This document shows positions 11,219-20,109 of a stretch of 55,081 nucleotides of DNA, piece by piece. The number at the start of each line of letters is the position of its first letter. Within the stretch, counting starts at the first letter, position 1. The notes below the pieces were generated by a model. It had not been told where the DNA came from and did not search any database. It worked only from the letters and a program-made list of their open reading frames with translations. The position numbers and the translations under genes were made by a program. Source of the DNA: Nostocales cyanobacterium (GTDB lineage: Bacteria > Cyanobacteriota > Cyanobacteriia > Cyanobacteriales > Nostocaceae); assembly GCA_004292695.1 (NCBI GenBank), contig RDXV01000012.1, positions 1 to 55,081 on the forward strand, read 5' to 3'.

Positions 11219-11476
11219 AGTTAAAAAATCCACCACTTGATATATCATCCTAAGATATCAAGTCAGGTATTGAACTAAGACTATTGCCGATGCAATAACC
11301 AAGCAATGATAGTGGTAGTCTGTTTCAAAATCTTAACTTTAGAAGAATGGCTGCGCCGTAGCAAAGCTAAACGTGTTGGGCTACAGCGTGCAAGTCTACT
11401 CAAGGATAACTGCCCTCATGCTTCTGTTGAAGTAGAAAATAAAATCTAGTTTTCTCTAGGTTTTAGATAGCAGTAA
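11219..11476 (+). repeat. Dispersed ~260-bp element, copy 1 (upstream of rne)
   Basis: Similar over its whole length to the reverse complement of 23480-23710. Shared blocks include an inverted repeat ACTTGATAT...ATATCAAGT, AAGACTATTGCCGA, TCAAAATCTTAACTTTAGAA, TTGGGCTACAGCGTGCAAGT and GTTGAAGTAGAAA, ending in a TCTAGGTTTTA...TAGCAGTAA block. A 46-codon frame (11308-11448) runs through this copy to a TAG, and the last ~26 codons of that frame are also open in copy 2. It may be a non-autonomous mobile element, a relic of a transposase gene, or a conserved RNA. Confidence 0.85.
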
Positions 11477-12034
11477 ATTAACCAGAATGACTACATTCAT
11501 TATGAATTGATTTTTAGCAAGGTTGCGCTAGAATGAAGTGAAGAGAAATTTTCTGGCGCTGCGTTGAATGAAACTGATTCACTGCCCTGGAATTCAGGGA
11601 GTGCAAGCAAAAATAATTAGAGTGTAGTTTCTAGGATTTTATCCCAGACAAACTGAGGCAGATTGAAGAACACTCTCTATAGCTAAAGTGTGAATCAGTA
11701 ATCAACAATAGCTTTACGCCTGAAATTTATCTAAACTCTATGCCTTTTTGACAACAACTGCACCAATACCTTTACCCCAGAAGGTAAAATTGTTGGCTTA
11801 GAGATCAACCATAGACGGTTGATTTAACTAATTAAAACTTATGCAGCCGTTCTGGAATAATAAGGCGTTTCAACGCAATCACAGTGTTTTTACTAGCTTT
11901 CAATTGAGGGAAGCAATCTTAGATTTTGAATTTTTATTACCAGTAGCGCCTTGTAGGGCTGCCAGTAGGGGCTAGAGGTATAAAATAAGCTCCTTCTAAT
12001 CCCCATTGGTGCTGCCAATTTTTGAGGAACTTGA
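11477..12034 (+). promoter_or_regulatory. Long AT-rich leader/promoter region of rne
   Basis: No gene seen in this ~560-bp stretch. Cyanobacterial rne genes are known to carry long, U-rich 5' untranslated regions that take part in feedback control by RNase E; the length and position here fit that, and several small inverted repeats are visible (for example around 11855-11875 and 11940-11975). The exact transcription start cannot be told from the sequence. Confidence 0.45.
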
Positions 12035-14149
12035 ATGCCAAAACAAATTATTATCGCAGAGCAACATCAGATTGCTGCTGTATTTTCAGAAGATCAAATC
12101 CAAGAACTCGTTGTTGCCACTGGTCATCATCAAATTGGTGATATCTACTTAGGCGTTGTAGAAAATGTGTTACCTGGTATAGACGCAGCTTTCGTCAATA
12201 TCGGCGATCCAGAACGCAACGGTTTTATTCATGTCACTGACCTTGGACCGTTAAAAATTAAGCGTAGTTCCGCAGCCATTACTGAACTGTTAACACCACA
12301 GCAGAAAGTATTGGTGCAAGTCATGAAAGAGCCAACGGGAACAAAAGGCCCAAGGCTGACAGGTAACATCACCCTACCAGGACGCTATGTAGTGCTGATG
12401 CCCTACGGTAGAGGTGTAAATTTATCCCGGCGAATTAAAAGTGAAAGTGAGCGCAACCGCCTCCGCGCCCTAGCAATTTTAATTAAACCTGCCGGTATGG
12501 GTGTCCTAGTGCGGACAGAAGCTGAAGGAAAACCAGAAGAAGCAATTATTGAAGACTTAGAATTACTGCAAAAGCAATGGGAAGTAATTCAACAAGAAGC
12601 CCAATCTACCCGCGCCCCTGCTTTACTGAACCGGGATGATGATTTTATTCAGCGGGTTCTCAGGGATATGTACGGCGCAGACGTAAATCGCATTGTTGCC
12701 GACTCCAGCACTGGTTTAAGAAGAGTTAAACAGTATTTACAAAACTGGAGTGGAGGTCAAACACCCCAAGGTGTACTAATTGACCATCACCGCGATCGCT
12801 CCCCAATTCTCGAATACTTCCGCATCAATGCAGCTATTCGTGAAGCCCTCAGACCCAGAGTAGACCTACCTTCCGGTGGTTACATCATCATTGAACCTAC
12901 AGAAGCATTAACAGTAATTGACGTTAACTCCGGTTCTTTTACTCGTTCTGCTACCGCTAGAGAAACTGTATTGTGGACAAACTGTGAAGCAGCTACAGAA
13001 ATTGCTAGACAACTGCGTTTAAGAAACATTGCCGGTGTGATCGTTGTTGACTTCATTGACATGGAATCAAGACGTGACCAACTACAAGTTTTAGAACACT
13101 TTAACAAAGCCCTCAAAGCAGACAAAGCCAGGCCACAAATTGCCCAATTAACTGAATTAGGTTTAGTAGAACTGACCCGTAAACGCCAAGGTCAAAATAT
13201 TTATGAATTATTTGGTGAAGTTTGCTCCACCTGTGGCGGTTTAGGACACACAGTACGCTTACCTGGTGAATTAGAACACCGGATGCCCATACCCGCAGCA
13301 GACATCCCAGAGCGGTTTACACCCGTACCCCAAAGGGAACAGAGAATGCCAACCACAACACGCATTTCTGAACCCAGGGAAGTCTATGATGGCTTTGGTG
13401 AAGGATTTGATGCTGACGGAGAAATAAGTCCTGTTAATCTGATCAACCATCCCAGTTATCAAGAACTAGGTGACAACAAACGTCGTACCCGTACCCGGAG
13501 AAGTCGCATTGGCATCAACGGCGCAAACGGCAAAGATGAAATGCGATTAGGTGGTTTTCCCAGTGATTCAGATTTAGACTTAGACGGAGATAGTGATCTT
13601 AATTCCCCATCCGAAAGTCCTTCCCTACTCTCAGACCTATCAGAAAGAGATAACACGCGCACCTCTGGACTGATTAAATCTGGTTGGAGTGAGAAGCCAG
13701 AACGCGCCAAACTAAAAATAGAGCCAGTTAAACCAGTGGTAGAACCACCACAGATTATTTCTGTGGAAATGACATCCCAAGAACAGGATATGTTCGCATT
13801 AATGGGCATTTCTCCAGGAGTAAAATTAGAATCCCAGATGAGAAATCCCAAATCCGTAATTTACAATATTGTCCAACCAGGAGAAGAACCCATTGACAGC
13901 CCTGAATTAACTTCAGAACCGATTTCAGAAATACCAAAGCCTGAAGTTCCCAGAGTCAAGCCCATACCTAAGACTGAAGTTGAAGAACCTTCTGTTCCTA
14001 AATTAGTGCTTGAACCATTTTCTGAAGATTCCCCGAATATCGGATTTGAACCTGTCACCACTGAAGACGAAGCAAATCAAAGTTCTCCACCTAATCGCCG
14101 TCGTCGTCGTCGTTCTTCTGCATCAAATCAAGATTCTGAAGATAGTTAG
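12035..14149 (+). CDS. rne: Ribonuclease E/G family endoribonuclease
   Basis: 704 aa, cytosolic; initiates mRNA decay and processes rRNA and other RNAs. N-terminal S1-type region (~35-125, GDIYLGVVENVLPGIDAAFV), 5'-sensor and catalytic region with the magnesium-binding aspartates Asp296 (VIDVNSGS) and Asp339 (VDFIDM), and the zinc-link CSTCGG at Cys397/Cys400. After ~415 the tail is disordered and acidic, as in other cyanobacterial RNase E, and it ends in six arginines (688-693) followed by SSA. That short arginine patch is known in cyanobacteria to bind polynucleotide phosphorylase. rnhB follows 70 bp downstream, a common pairing. The gene has a long leader that contains or follows the dispersed element at 11219-11476. 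Confidence 0.95.
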   Translation: MPKQIIIAEQHQIAAVFSEDQIQELVVATGHHQIGDIYLGVVENVLPGIDAAFVNIGDPERNGFIHVTDLGPLKIKRSSAAITELLTPQQKVLVQVMKEPTGTKGPRLTGNITLPGRYVVLMPYGRGVNLSRRIKSESERNRLRALAILIKPAGMGVLVRTEAEGKPEEAIIEDLELLQKQWEVIQQEAQSTRAPALLNRDDDFIQRVLRDMYGADVNRIVADSSTGLRRVKQYLQNWSGGQTPQGVLIDHHRDRSPILEYFRINAAIREALRPRVDLPSGGYIIIEPTEALTVIDVNSGSFTRSATARETVLWTNCEAATEIARQLRLRNIAGVIVVDFIDMESRRDQLQVLEHFNKALKADKARPQIAQLTELGLVELTRKRQGQNIYELFGEVCSTCGGLGHTVRLPGELEHRMPIPAADIPERFTPVPQREQRMPTTTRISEPREVYDGFGEGFDADGEISPVNLINHPSYQELGDNKRRTRTRRSRIGINGANGKDEMRLGGFPSDSDLDLDGDSDLNSPSESPSLLSDLSERDNTRTSGLIKSGWSEKPERAKLKIEPVKPVVEPPQIISVEMTSQEQDMFALMGISPGVKLESQMRNPKSVIYNIVQPGEEPIDSPELTSEPISEIPKPEVPRVKPIPKTEVEEPSVPKLVLEPFSEDSPNIGFEPVTTEDEANQSSPPNRRRRRRSSASNQDSEDS

Positions 14150-14219
14150 GTTAACAGCTAGTTGTAGCTAGTTCATCTATCTGGGTTTTAACTTTATTCA
14201 GCAACCCCTACTTATTCTT

Positions 14220-14894
14220 ATGGCAGAAACAGAGCTAAAATCTACGCCTGTTTGTGTAAACCCACCTTCCACAAATTCAAGTTGGTGGGAATTTTCCACC
14301 TGCTCAGATATTTCTGGGTGGGTTGCTGGTGTGGATGAAGTGGGAAGGGGGTGTTTATTTGGTCCAGTAGTAGCAGCGGTGGTAATTTTGCCAGCGGAAG
14401 TATTACCTGAACTGATAGCGGAGAAAATTACAGATAGTAAAAAATTGTCTGTTTCTCGGAGAAATAAGTTATCAAAGCTAATTTCTACATTAGCTATAGA
14501 TTGGAAAATTGGTTATGCTTCCACCGCAGAAATAGATAATTTAAACATTTTACAAGCCACACTTTTAGCCATGAAACGGGCTGTAATGAAGTTAAAAGTC
14601 TCCCCTGAACTTTGTTTAGTTGATGGCAACCAAGCAATTAAAGAGTTAAACATTCCACAACAGACTTTAGTACAAGGAGATCAAAAATCCCTGAATATTG
14701 CAGCTGCTAGTATCATGGCTAAAGTGTGGCGAGATGACTTGATATTACGTTTAGGTGCTAAATATCCAATGTATGAATTAGAACGTAATAAGGGTTATGG
14801 TAGCCAGAAACATTTGTTGGCTTTACAACAACATGGTCCATCACCCTTACATCGTTTATCCTTTCGTCCTTGTCAAATAGTTGATAGGAAATAA
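14220..14894 (+). CDS. rnhB: Ribonuclease HII
   Basis: 224 aa. Removes RNA from RNA-DNA hybrids, including single ribonucleotides. The signature GVDEVGRG gives Asp39-Glu40 of the DEDD active site, SKKLS follows, and LVDGN supplies a further acidic residue near 137. The N-terminus is ~30 residues longer than the minimal enzyme, as in other cyanobacterial versions; no internal start looks better. Likely co-transcribed with rne. Its stop lies 4 bp from the stop of the convergent DUF1997 gene. Confidence 0.95.
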   Translation: MAETELKSTPVCVNPPSTNSSWWEFSTCSDISGWVAGVDEVGRGCLFGPVVAAVVILPAEVLPELIAEKITDSKKLSVSRRNKLSKLISTLAIDWKIGYASTAEIDNLNILQATLLAMKRAVMKLKVSPELCLVDGNQAIKELNIPQQTLVQGDQKSLNIAAASIMAKVWRDDLILRLGAKYPMYELERNKGYGSQKHLLALQQHGPSPLHRLSFRPCQIVDRK

Positions 14895-14898
14895 CTAT

Positions 14899-15486
14899 TT
14901 ATTCAAAATTCAGCAATCCCATTTCAGTGTTATCACTATTAACCTCTTTATTCTGTGTTTGAGATATTACCCAGTGACGATAATCTGAAAGTAGATGATG
15001 TAACAATCTTTGTTTAATTGTTAAGAGAACACTCTTGAGTAACCCATTACCCGTAGTTTCTAAAATTGGCTTTGGTGTCAAGGAAAATGGCTGAGGAATA
15101 TCTACTAAAACTTCTAAATCAGCTTTTCCCTGTAGATGGGTTTCACCATTGTTATGGTAGGGTGATAAATAGCCTTTTAAGTTCAAAGAAAAACGTTGAT
15201 TAATATACTCAAAACCTCGGATTTCACAACCTACGGAACTTAAATAAATAGTTCCCTGGGCATCTGCCCAAACTCTCATATCTACAGTGGGTTGGATGCT
15301 CAAAGACATAAAATTCAGAGGTCGCATCTGCAAACGAAAGACATCCTCAGATATCTGTTTAATTCTACTGTTGTCAGCCAGAGTTCTCACCAGACGTTGA
15401 GGCTGACGCAAGTAATGTTGAATGGGTATTGGTTGCTTGGGTACAGCAATTTCGACTGACTGAGAGGCGGTAAACTTGGTAGGCAT
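14899..15486 (-). CDS. DUF1997 family protein
   Basis: 195 aa, no signal peptide. MPTKFTASQSVEIAVPKQPI, then HYLRQPQRLVRTLADNSRI and LQMRPLNFMSLSIQPTVDMR match the DUF1997 family shared by cyanobacteria and plastids of plants and algae. The fold is likely a ligand-binding or SRPBCC-like beta-grip; the role is not established. Convergent with rnhB. Confidence 0.85.
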   Translation of the reverse strand: MPTKFTASQSVEIAVPKQPIPIQHYLRQPQRLVRTLADNSRIKQISEDVFRLQMRPLNFMSLSIQPTVDMRVWADAQGTIYLSSVGCEIRGFEYINQRFSLNLKGYLSPYHNNGETHLQGKADLEVLVDIPQPFSLTPKPILETTGNGLLKSVLLTIKQRLLHHLLSDYRHWVISQTQNKEVNSDNTEMGLLNFE

Positions 15487-15790
15487 AAGTAGATGAGATA
15501 GTTATGTTTTAATTTTAATATTTTTTAACAAACTAGGACGATTTCCACAAAATCAACAAATTTATTCATAATCACTCAAAATAGTCTGTAAAGTTGTGAT
15601 ACGGGAAATTTAAGCTCTAGTTTCTGCAATTAAGGAATCAAGACTCTCAATTACTTCATTTTGCCTTTCAATAGATTTGTGATTTTGTAATTTATGTAAC
15701 TTTTAATATCAGTACGAACCTAAAATTTCTCATCTGCAATCTTAAATTTGTTAAACATTTGTAAAATTTCCAAATCAAATAATAAATAAT
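15487..15790. other. Intergenic, possible coding relic on minus strand
   Basis: Divergent promoter region for the DUF1997 gene and pheA. On the minus strand, 15612-15701 reads as a 29-residue coiled-coil-like tail (HKLQNHKSIERQNEVIESLD, ending LIAETRA and a stop) with a stop just upstream. It may be the end of a lost gene; too short to assign. Confidence 0.3.
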
Positions 15791-16657
15791 ATGAGTGTAA
15801 CAATTGCCCATTTAGGTCCAGCAGGAACTTATTCAGAACAAGCAGCGTATTTTTATCTTCACTGGTTGAAAACTCATCATGGGGTAGACTCTACCTTATT
15901 TGCTTACCCTACCATAGCTAAGTCATTACAAGCTGTTACCACAGAACAAACTCAGATAGCTGTTGTACCTGTGGAAAATTCCATTGAAGGTAGTGTGAGT
16001 ATGACAATGGATAGCCTCTGGCAATTGGACAGTTTAAGAATTAAACAAGCGTTAATATTACCTATTAATCATGTTTTAATTTCCTGTGGGAATAGCTTAG
16101 ATGAGATTGAAACTGTCTTTTCTCATCCCCAAGCGCTGGCACAATGTCAACAGTGGTTAGCAAAGTTTGTTCCTAATGCTAATCTTATTCCTAGTAGTTC
16201 TACCACTGAGGCCTTAGAACGACTTCCCCAAATACCCAAAACAGCGGCCATATCTTCCCAGAGAGCCGCCCAACTTTATAATTTACCTATTATTGCTAGT
16301 GAAATTAATGATTATCCCGAAAACTGTACACGCTTTTGGGTTGTATCTCAAGCAAGTCAAGTAGACAATTTATTTACACCTACTCACACATCCTTAGCTT
16401 TTAGTACCTCTGCTAATGTCCCTGGTGCGTTGGTAAAGGCTTTAGAAGTTTTTGCCCATTTAGGCATTAATTTGAGTAGAATTGAATCCCGTCCTACTAA
16501 GCGTTCATTGGGAGAATATTTATTTTTTCTGGATATAGAAGCACCTTTTAATTCACCGTTGATGACTTCAGCGTTAGCAGAATTAACCAGTTGTACGGAA
16601 GTTTTAAAGATGTTAGGTAGTTACAGTGTGTTGACTGTAAAAAATGGACTAACTTAG
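15791..16657 (+). CDS. pheA: Prephenate dehydratase
   Basis: 288 aa, monofunctional enzyme converting prephenate to phenylpyruvate in phenylalanine synthesis. The catalytic domain begins IAHLGPAGTYSEQAA, with VPVENSIEGSV and the CTRFWVV (TRF) motif near 178-184. A C-terminal ACT domain (~198-285) carries the ESRPTK motif (ESRP) that binds phenylalanine for feedback inhibition. Full length, no chorismate mutase domain fused. Confidence 0.95.
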   Translation: MSVTIAHLGPAGTYSEQAAYFYLHWLKTHHGVDSTLFAYPTIAKSLQAVTTEQTQIAVVPVENSIEGSVSMTMDSLWQLDSLRIKQALILPINHVLISCGNSLDEIETVFSHPQALAQCQQWLAKFVPNANLIPSSSTTEALERLPQIPKTAAISSQRAAQLYNLPIIASEINDYPENCTRFWVVSQASQVDNLFTPTHTSLAFSTSANVPGALVKALEVFAHLGINLSRIESRPTKRSLGEYLFFLDIEAPFNSPLMTSALAELTSCTEVLKMLGSYSVLTVKNGLT

Positions 16658-16733
16658 GGATGAAAAAAGCAAGGTTTTGGCTTTGATGGCTGTGACACCT
16701 TGCATTATTTTCACAAGACAAAACTGTCTAAAA

Positions 16734-16804
16734 CTGTCACCCTTCGGGTTCGCCACTTACTTTATGCCGGGAAACCCGTCCACCGTAGTGGCTCACCTGT
16801 CACC
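16734..16804 (+). repeat. Palindromic element flanked by CTGTCACC, copy B (intergenic)
   Basis: 71-bp unit between pheA and the LON-domain gene, with CTGTCACC at both ends (16734-16741 and 16797-16804), an outer stem CCACT/AGTGG and an inner stem CGGG-AAA-CCCG. Related to 10153-10238. A plus-strand open frame across this interval is best seen as chance. Confidence 0.85.
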
Positions 16805-16862
16805 TACCTCCAAGAAAAGACTTTTATGCCTAACGGCACGCTACGCGAACAGCAACCCCTAA

Positions 16863-17513
16863 TTAACCCATATTATTGAAAGTATCTTTTAAAACAGAAC
16901 GTGCTGCCAAATGATTACGAGTAGAAGTGAGAATTTCTGCTTCCCGTTGTAAACGAGCCGATGTGTCTTGTAGTTCTAAGAGTGCTTGTTGTTCAGGAGC
17001 GACACCATAAAGATTACTAGCTACCCAGTAGGATAACTCGGTAGGTAAATCTGGTAAATCTTCGGGTAGTTCAATATCTTTTTCGGTTAATTTAGCAGAG
17101 AGACGAACAACATCTTTTAATAATTGTTCTACTTCTGTGGCTAAAGAACGTAAATCATTGGTAGTGGGTTGGTCTTCAATCCATTCTACTAAACCAACAC
17201 GGTAAGGTTTTTCTCGGACATATTCTAAAACTCTAAATCTTTGTTGTCCCAGAGTTAACATTTCCATGCGGTCGTCAGGTAGACGCTGACAATGAATAAT
17301 TTCCGCACAACAACCTACGTTAGCAATTGTACCTTGAATTGGGTCTACCATTAACACACCAAATCGGCGATCGCCTTCCAGAATTGTATTCATCATAATT
17401 CTGTAGCGAAATTCAAAGATGTGTAAAGGTAATGGTCGAGTGGGAAAGAGAACCACTTCAGGCAGTGGGAACAGAGGTAGTTCACGAACAGCAATTTTAG
17501 ATGAAGAAGTCAT
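16863..17513 (-). CDS. LON-substrate-binding-domain protein
   Basis: 216 aa containing only the N-terminal (substrate-binding, PUA-like) domain of Lon: LPLFPLPEVVLFPTRPLPLH, then IFEFRYR and GDRRFGVLMVD. The ATPase and protease domains of Lon are absent and there is no sign of truncation, since such stand-alone proteins of about this length are usual in cyanobacteria and plants. The C-terminal third is helical. Precise role unknown; a chaperone or substrate-binding role is inference. Confidence 0.88.
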   Translation of the reverse strand: MTSSSKIAVRELPLFPLPEVVLFPTRPLPLHIFEFRYRIMMNTILEGDRRFGVLMVDPIQGTIANVGCCAEIIHCQRLPDDRMEMLTLGQQRFRVLEYVREKPYRVGLVEWIEDQPTTNDLRSLATEVEQLLKDVVRLSAKLTEKDIELPEDLPDLPTELSYWVASNLYGVAPEQQALLELQDTSARLQREAEILTSTRNHLAARSVLKDTFNNMG

Positions 17514-17569
17514 TGTAATTTGAGTATAAATTTTATTCTTATTTATTCTTTAAAATAGTTCCAAAAAAC

Positions 17570-18835
17570 ATAGACAAATATCTCATGCCTTTCATTTGCC
17601 GGGAATAACCCCGACAGGGCGAACTACAACGCCCCCTATCCCTAGACTAAAAGCTGTCGGGACTACTTTTCGTAAAATATTCAAACTACCATTGACATCA
17701 GCATGAATCAATAAACCATTGCCTGTTTGATAAAGTTTAGTTCTGATTCGGCGACCACTAAATTTCACTTCTTTCGAGTCAGCTTTGCCATAAGTGGGAA
17801 TAGGATCTTGGTCTAAAAAAGAAGCTACAGAAGTATAGGACTCCTCAGAAACTAACACCTTTATCCCTACTAATTTCGCTTTATAACTCAACTGCTGTAC
17901 AAATCGAGTATGGGGAATACAAACAAAGTTTTGATTATTTCTGCTGCCTAAATTAACATTCTGTTTCCACAATGGATTTTGACCTATTACTAAAGTGCCA
18001 ATCCCACACTTTACTAAATGGTCAACAATTAAGCGACTGGCTTTATGCAAATAATCATCAACTCGAAAATTCCGTTTTTTAGTTAAACTTTGTAGTCGTT
18101 TAGATGTCTTTTGATGATTTGGTAATAAAGATTGTAATTGAGCTTTTCTTTGATTGTGATAATGATTGATTGATTTGATAATCCGCCCGGAAACCAGAAC
18201 TGGTGTAAATCCCGGCTGGTTTGATGTTAAGGTCGCTAGATTATCTATGCCTAAATCAATCGCTGCTATAGAATTAATGTCTAAACCATAGTCGCTTTCC
18301 TGCTTTTCATAGATAACTTCCACTACATAATGGTCAATTTTGGGGACAATTCTTACTTGATTGAGATGTACATAGTCTACTTTTGTAGGAATGTGAATCT
18401 GTGTTTGTGACAGATGAATAAACCCGGATTTCATTTTGGGTTTACTCACTGCTTGGGCTGTGTAAACTAATAAATGCCTACCTTTTTCTTTGTGTTTATA
18501 TTTTGGTAATTTCGGTCTACCTAAAAATTTAGATTTATCTTCTGCATAAGCTTTAATTGCTACAAAAAAAGAAGACCAGTTGCGATGTAGTCCTAATAAT
18601 ACTTGTTGGGCTACTTTGGCTGGTAAGGCCAGGTATGGTTCTGTCGCTTTTAACTGTTTTGCTAAACAATTGTAATCGAGGTATTTTTGAGCAAAGATAA
18701 AACTTTGGCGAATGTGAAAGTTAGCATAATTGTAGAGGTTTTTGGCAGCAAAACATAATTTATCAATCTCCTGATAATGAGGATGATTTCTTTGAATGAT
18801 ATGCCGCTCGACTACTTGCATACACTAGCTAGTTT
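17570..18835 (-). mobile_element. Stand-alone tnpB element (IS200/IS605 superfamily, IS1341-like)
   Basis: The element consists of a tnpB gene with no tnpA beside it. The gene end and the following bases (minus strand) form short GC-rich hairpins, including GGCG...CGCC and CCCTGTCGGGG, as expected for the 3' region that gives the guide RNA of TnpB. The outer borders are approximate; I could not see the terminal hairpins with certainty. Confidence 0.5.
17592..18821 (-). CDS. tnpB: TnpB-family RNA-guided endonuclease, zinc-finger-less type
   Basis: 409 aa. TnpB is an RNA-guided DNA endonuclease related to Cas12. N-terminal helical/OB-type region with WSSFFVAIKAYAED; RuvC-like residues are Asp189 (AIDLGIDNLAT), Glu326 or Glu327 (VSEESYTS) and Asp375 (HADVNGSLNILRK). 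In most TnpBs four cysteines of a zinc finger lie between the second and third catalytic sites. Here residues 328-374 contain none: SFLDQDPIPTYG and FSGRRIRTKLYQT stand there instead. The gene is otherwise full-length and uninterrupted, so it could be active. No transposase gene accompanies it. Confidence 0.88.
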   Translation of the reverse strand: MQVVERHIIQRNHPHYQEIDKLCFAAKNLYNYANFHIRQSFIFAQKYLDYNCLAKQLKATEPYLALPAKVAQQVLLGLHRNWSSFFVAIKAYAEDKSKFLGRPKLPKYKHKEKGRHLLVYTAQAVSKPKMKSGFIHLSQTQIHIPTKVDYVHLNQVRIVPKIDHYVVEVIYEKQESDYGLDINSIAAIDLGIDNLATLTSNQPGFTPVLVSGRIIKSINHYHNQRKAQLQSLLPNHQKTSKRLQSLTKKRNFRVDDYLHKASRLIVDHLVKCGIGTLVIGQNPLWKQNVNLGSRNNQNFVCIPHTRFVQQLSYKAKLVGIKVLVSEESYTSVASFLDQDPIPTYGKADSKEVKFSGRRIRTKLYQTGNGLLIHADVNGSLNILRKVVPTAFSLGIGGVVVRPVGVIPGK

Positions 18836-19148
18836 CTCCGAATATTCGCCCATATATACTAACATATCTTATATCTGATGATACACAAAATTCTCGCTCA
18901 TTTCCCTTTGCACAAGAAAAGCTGTATCAGTGATTTTAGCTGACTTCTCTGTGATTAATGACTAGACATGACTATATTTGTCTATAAATTCGGCGAAGTT
19001 TTACAATACATTGTTTTCCAAGTTTTCCGTACTCTGTTCATATTTTATCATTAGTTTTATCAATACTATGACAAAAATGATCTCTTCCCTGTATTTCTAT
19101 GTGCGTTAAAGCCTATTAAAAATCCCTAAGAGAAAACTTCTCAGGGAC

Positions 19149-19318
19149 GTAAGCATTCAGCTATCAGCCGTCAGCAGTCAGCTAAAACTACTGATTGGGG
19201 TAGGTTTACAGGATTTTTGAGAGGTAATAATATCAAAATTAATTCTTAGTTTTTCACTAACAATACTCATAAATTCCAGATTTTACTGATTGCTGATTAC
19301 TGACTGCTGAATGCTTAC
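19149..19318. repeat. Inverted-repeat unit, MITE-like, left of rpsJ
   Basis: GTAAGCATTCAG at 19149-19160 is the exact reverse complement of CTGAATGCTTAC at 19307-19318, and inside these CAGCAGTCAG (near 19173-19182) pairs with CTGACTGCTG (19300-19309). No coding frame inside. The rest of the 640-bp gap between tnpB and rpsJ (18822-19464) shows no gene. Confidence 0.7.
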
Positions 19319-19423
19319 TCAAAAATATTCCTAGTTAATTGTCGGTAATCGGTGGGAAAAGGCAAAAGGCACAAGGCAAAAGACAAAAAGCAAAAAGATA
19401 TTTATTCTCATTTCTTTTCACTG

Positions 19424-19458
19424 TTCCCTGTTCCCTGTTCCCTATTCCCTATTCCCTA
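19424..19458. repeat. Heptamer tandem repeat TTCCCT(G/A), five units
   Basis: Two TTCCCTG and three TTCCCTA units stand immediately downstream of rpsJ (its stop codon is at 19465). Confidence 0.9.
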
Positions 19459-19464
19459 TTTTAA

Positions 19465-19782
19465 TTACAATTTCACTTCGATATCTACACCAGATGGTAA
19501 ATCCAACTTCATCAGCGCATCAATAGTTTTAGAAGAAGGCTGGTAAATATCAATAATCCGACGATGAGTACGGGTTTCAAAATGTTCGCGGGAATCTTTA
19601 TCTACGTGAGGTGAACGCAACACACAATATATTTTTCTTTTTGTGGGTAAAGGAATTGGTCCAATAGCTGTAGCGTTAGTACGGTTAGCTGTATCTACAA
19701 TCTTCTCGCAAGATGTGTCCAATAAACGTCGGTCAAAAGCCTGTAAGCGAATTCTAATCTTCTGCTGCTGTAAAGTTGCCAT
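19465..19782 (-). CDS. rpsJ: 30S ribosomal protein S10
   Basis: 105 aa, standard length. [20 protein letters not shown] and the central [20 protein letters not shown] are the S10 signature; [15 protein letters not shown] follows. S10 also acts as NusE in antitermination. It lies downstream of tuf as in the usual str cluster order of cyanobacteria, but 327 bp and a terminator separate them, so it probably has its own promoter within the repeat-bearing interval 19783-20109. Confidence 0.97.
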   Translation of the reverse strand: MATLQQQKIRIRLQAFDRRLLDTSCEKIVDTANRTNATAIGPIPLPTKRKIYCVLRSPHVDKDSREHFETRTHRRIIDIYQPSSKTIDALMKLDLPSGVDIEVKL

Positions 19783-19840
19783 CTTTAGTTTTCCTGGTTC
19801 TGTGAATTGTGAGATTTTGTGTTGAGATATGAGATTTTCG

Positions 19841-20001
19841 GTAAGTATTCAGCTATCAGTAATCAGTAATCAGCTAATAGTAGCAATAGCAAAGATTCAG
19901 AAGTGTTAATTTCAGGAATGTTAGAGAGTATCTGTTTCTTTTCATTCCTTGTGTATCACTATTTCATGTATATAGCTGACGGCTGACGGCTGAATGCTGA
20001 C
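19841..20001. repeat. Inverted-repeat unit, MITE-like, right of rpsJ
   Basis: GTAAGTATTCAGC at 19841-19853 matches imperfectly the reverse complement of GCTGAATGCTGAC at 19989-20001, with runs of TCAGTAA / TCAGCCG repeats just inside each end. Related to the unit at 19149-19318. It fills most of the interval between tuf and rpsJ. Confidence 0.65.
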
Positions 20002-20049
20002 GATTTTAGATTATACTTCCAACCTCTAAAATCATGAGTCGGAAATAAA

Positions 20050-20083
20050 GGGAGCAGAGATGAATTTCAACATCCCCGCTCCC
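20050..20083 (-). terminator. Terminator after tuf
   Basis: On the minus strand GGGAGCGGGGATG and CATCTCTGCTCCC form a 13-bp stem with two G-U pairs and an 8-nt loop, followed by TTTATTT, 26 bp past the tuf stop. On the plus strand the same positions would be A-C mismatches, so the structure fits minus-strand transcription. Confidence 0.85.
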
Positions 20084-20109
20084 TTTTGATCAGAGCAAAA
20101 AGGTGAGTG

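Noticed and set aside
15612-15701. 29-residue coiled-coil-like tail on the minus strand
   Set aside because: Too short, with a stop just upstream; at most a relic, so mentioned only in the intergenic entry.
16677-16862. A 61-codon plus-strand frame downstream of pheA
   Set aside because: It runs through the palindromic repeat copy B, has no ribosome binding site and resembles no protein; treated as chance.
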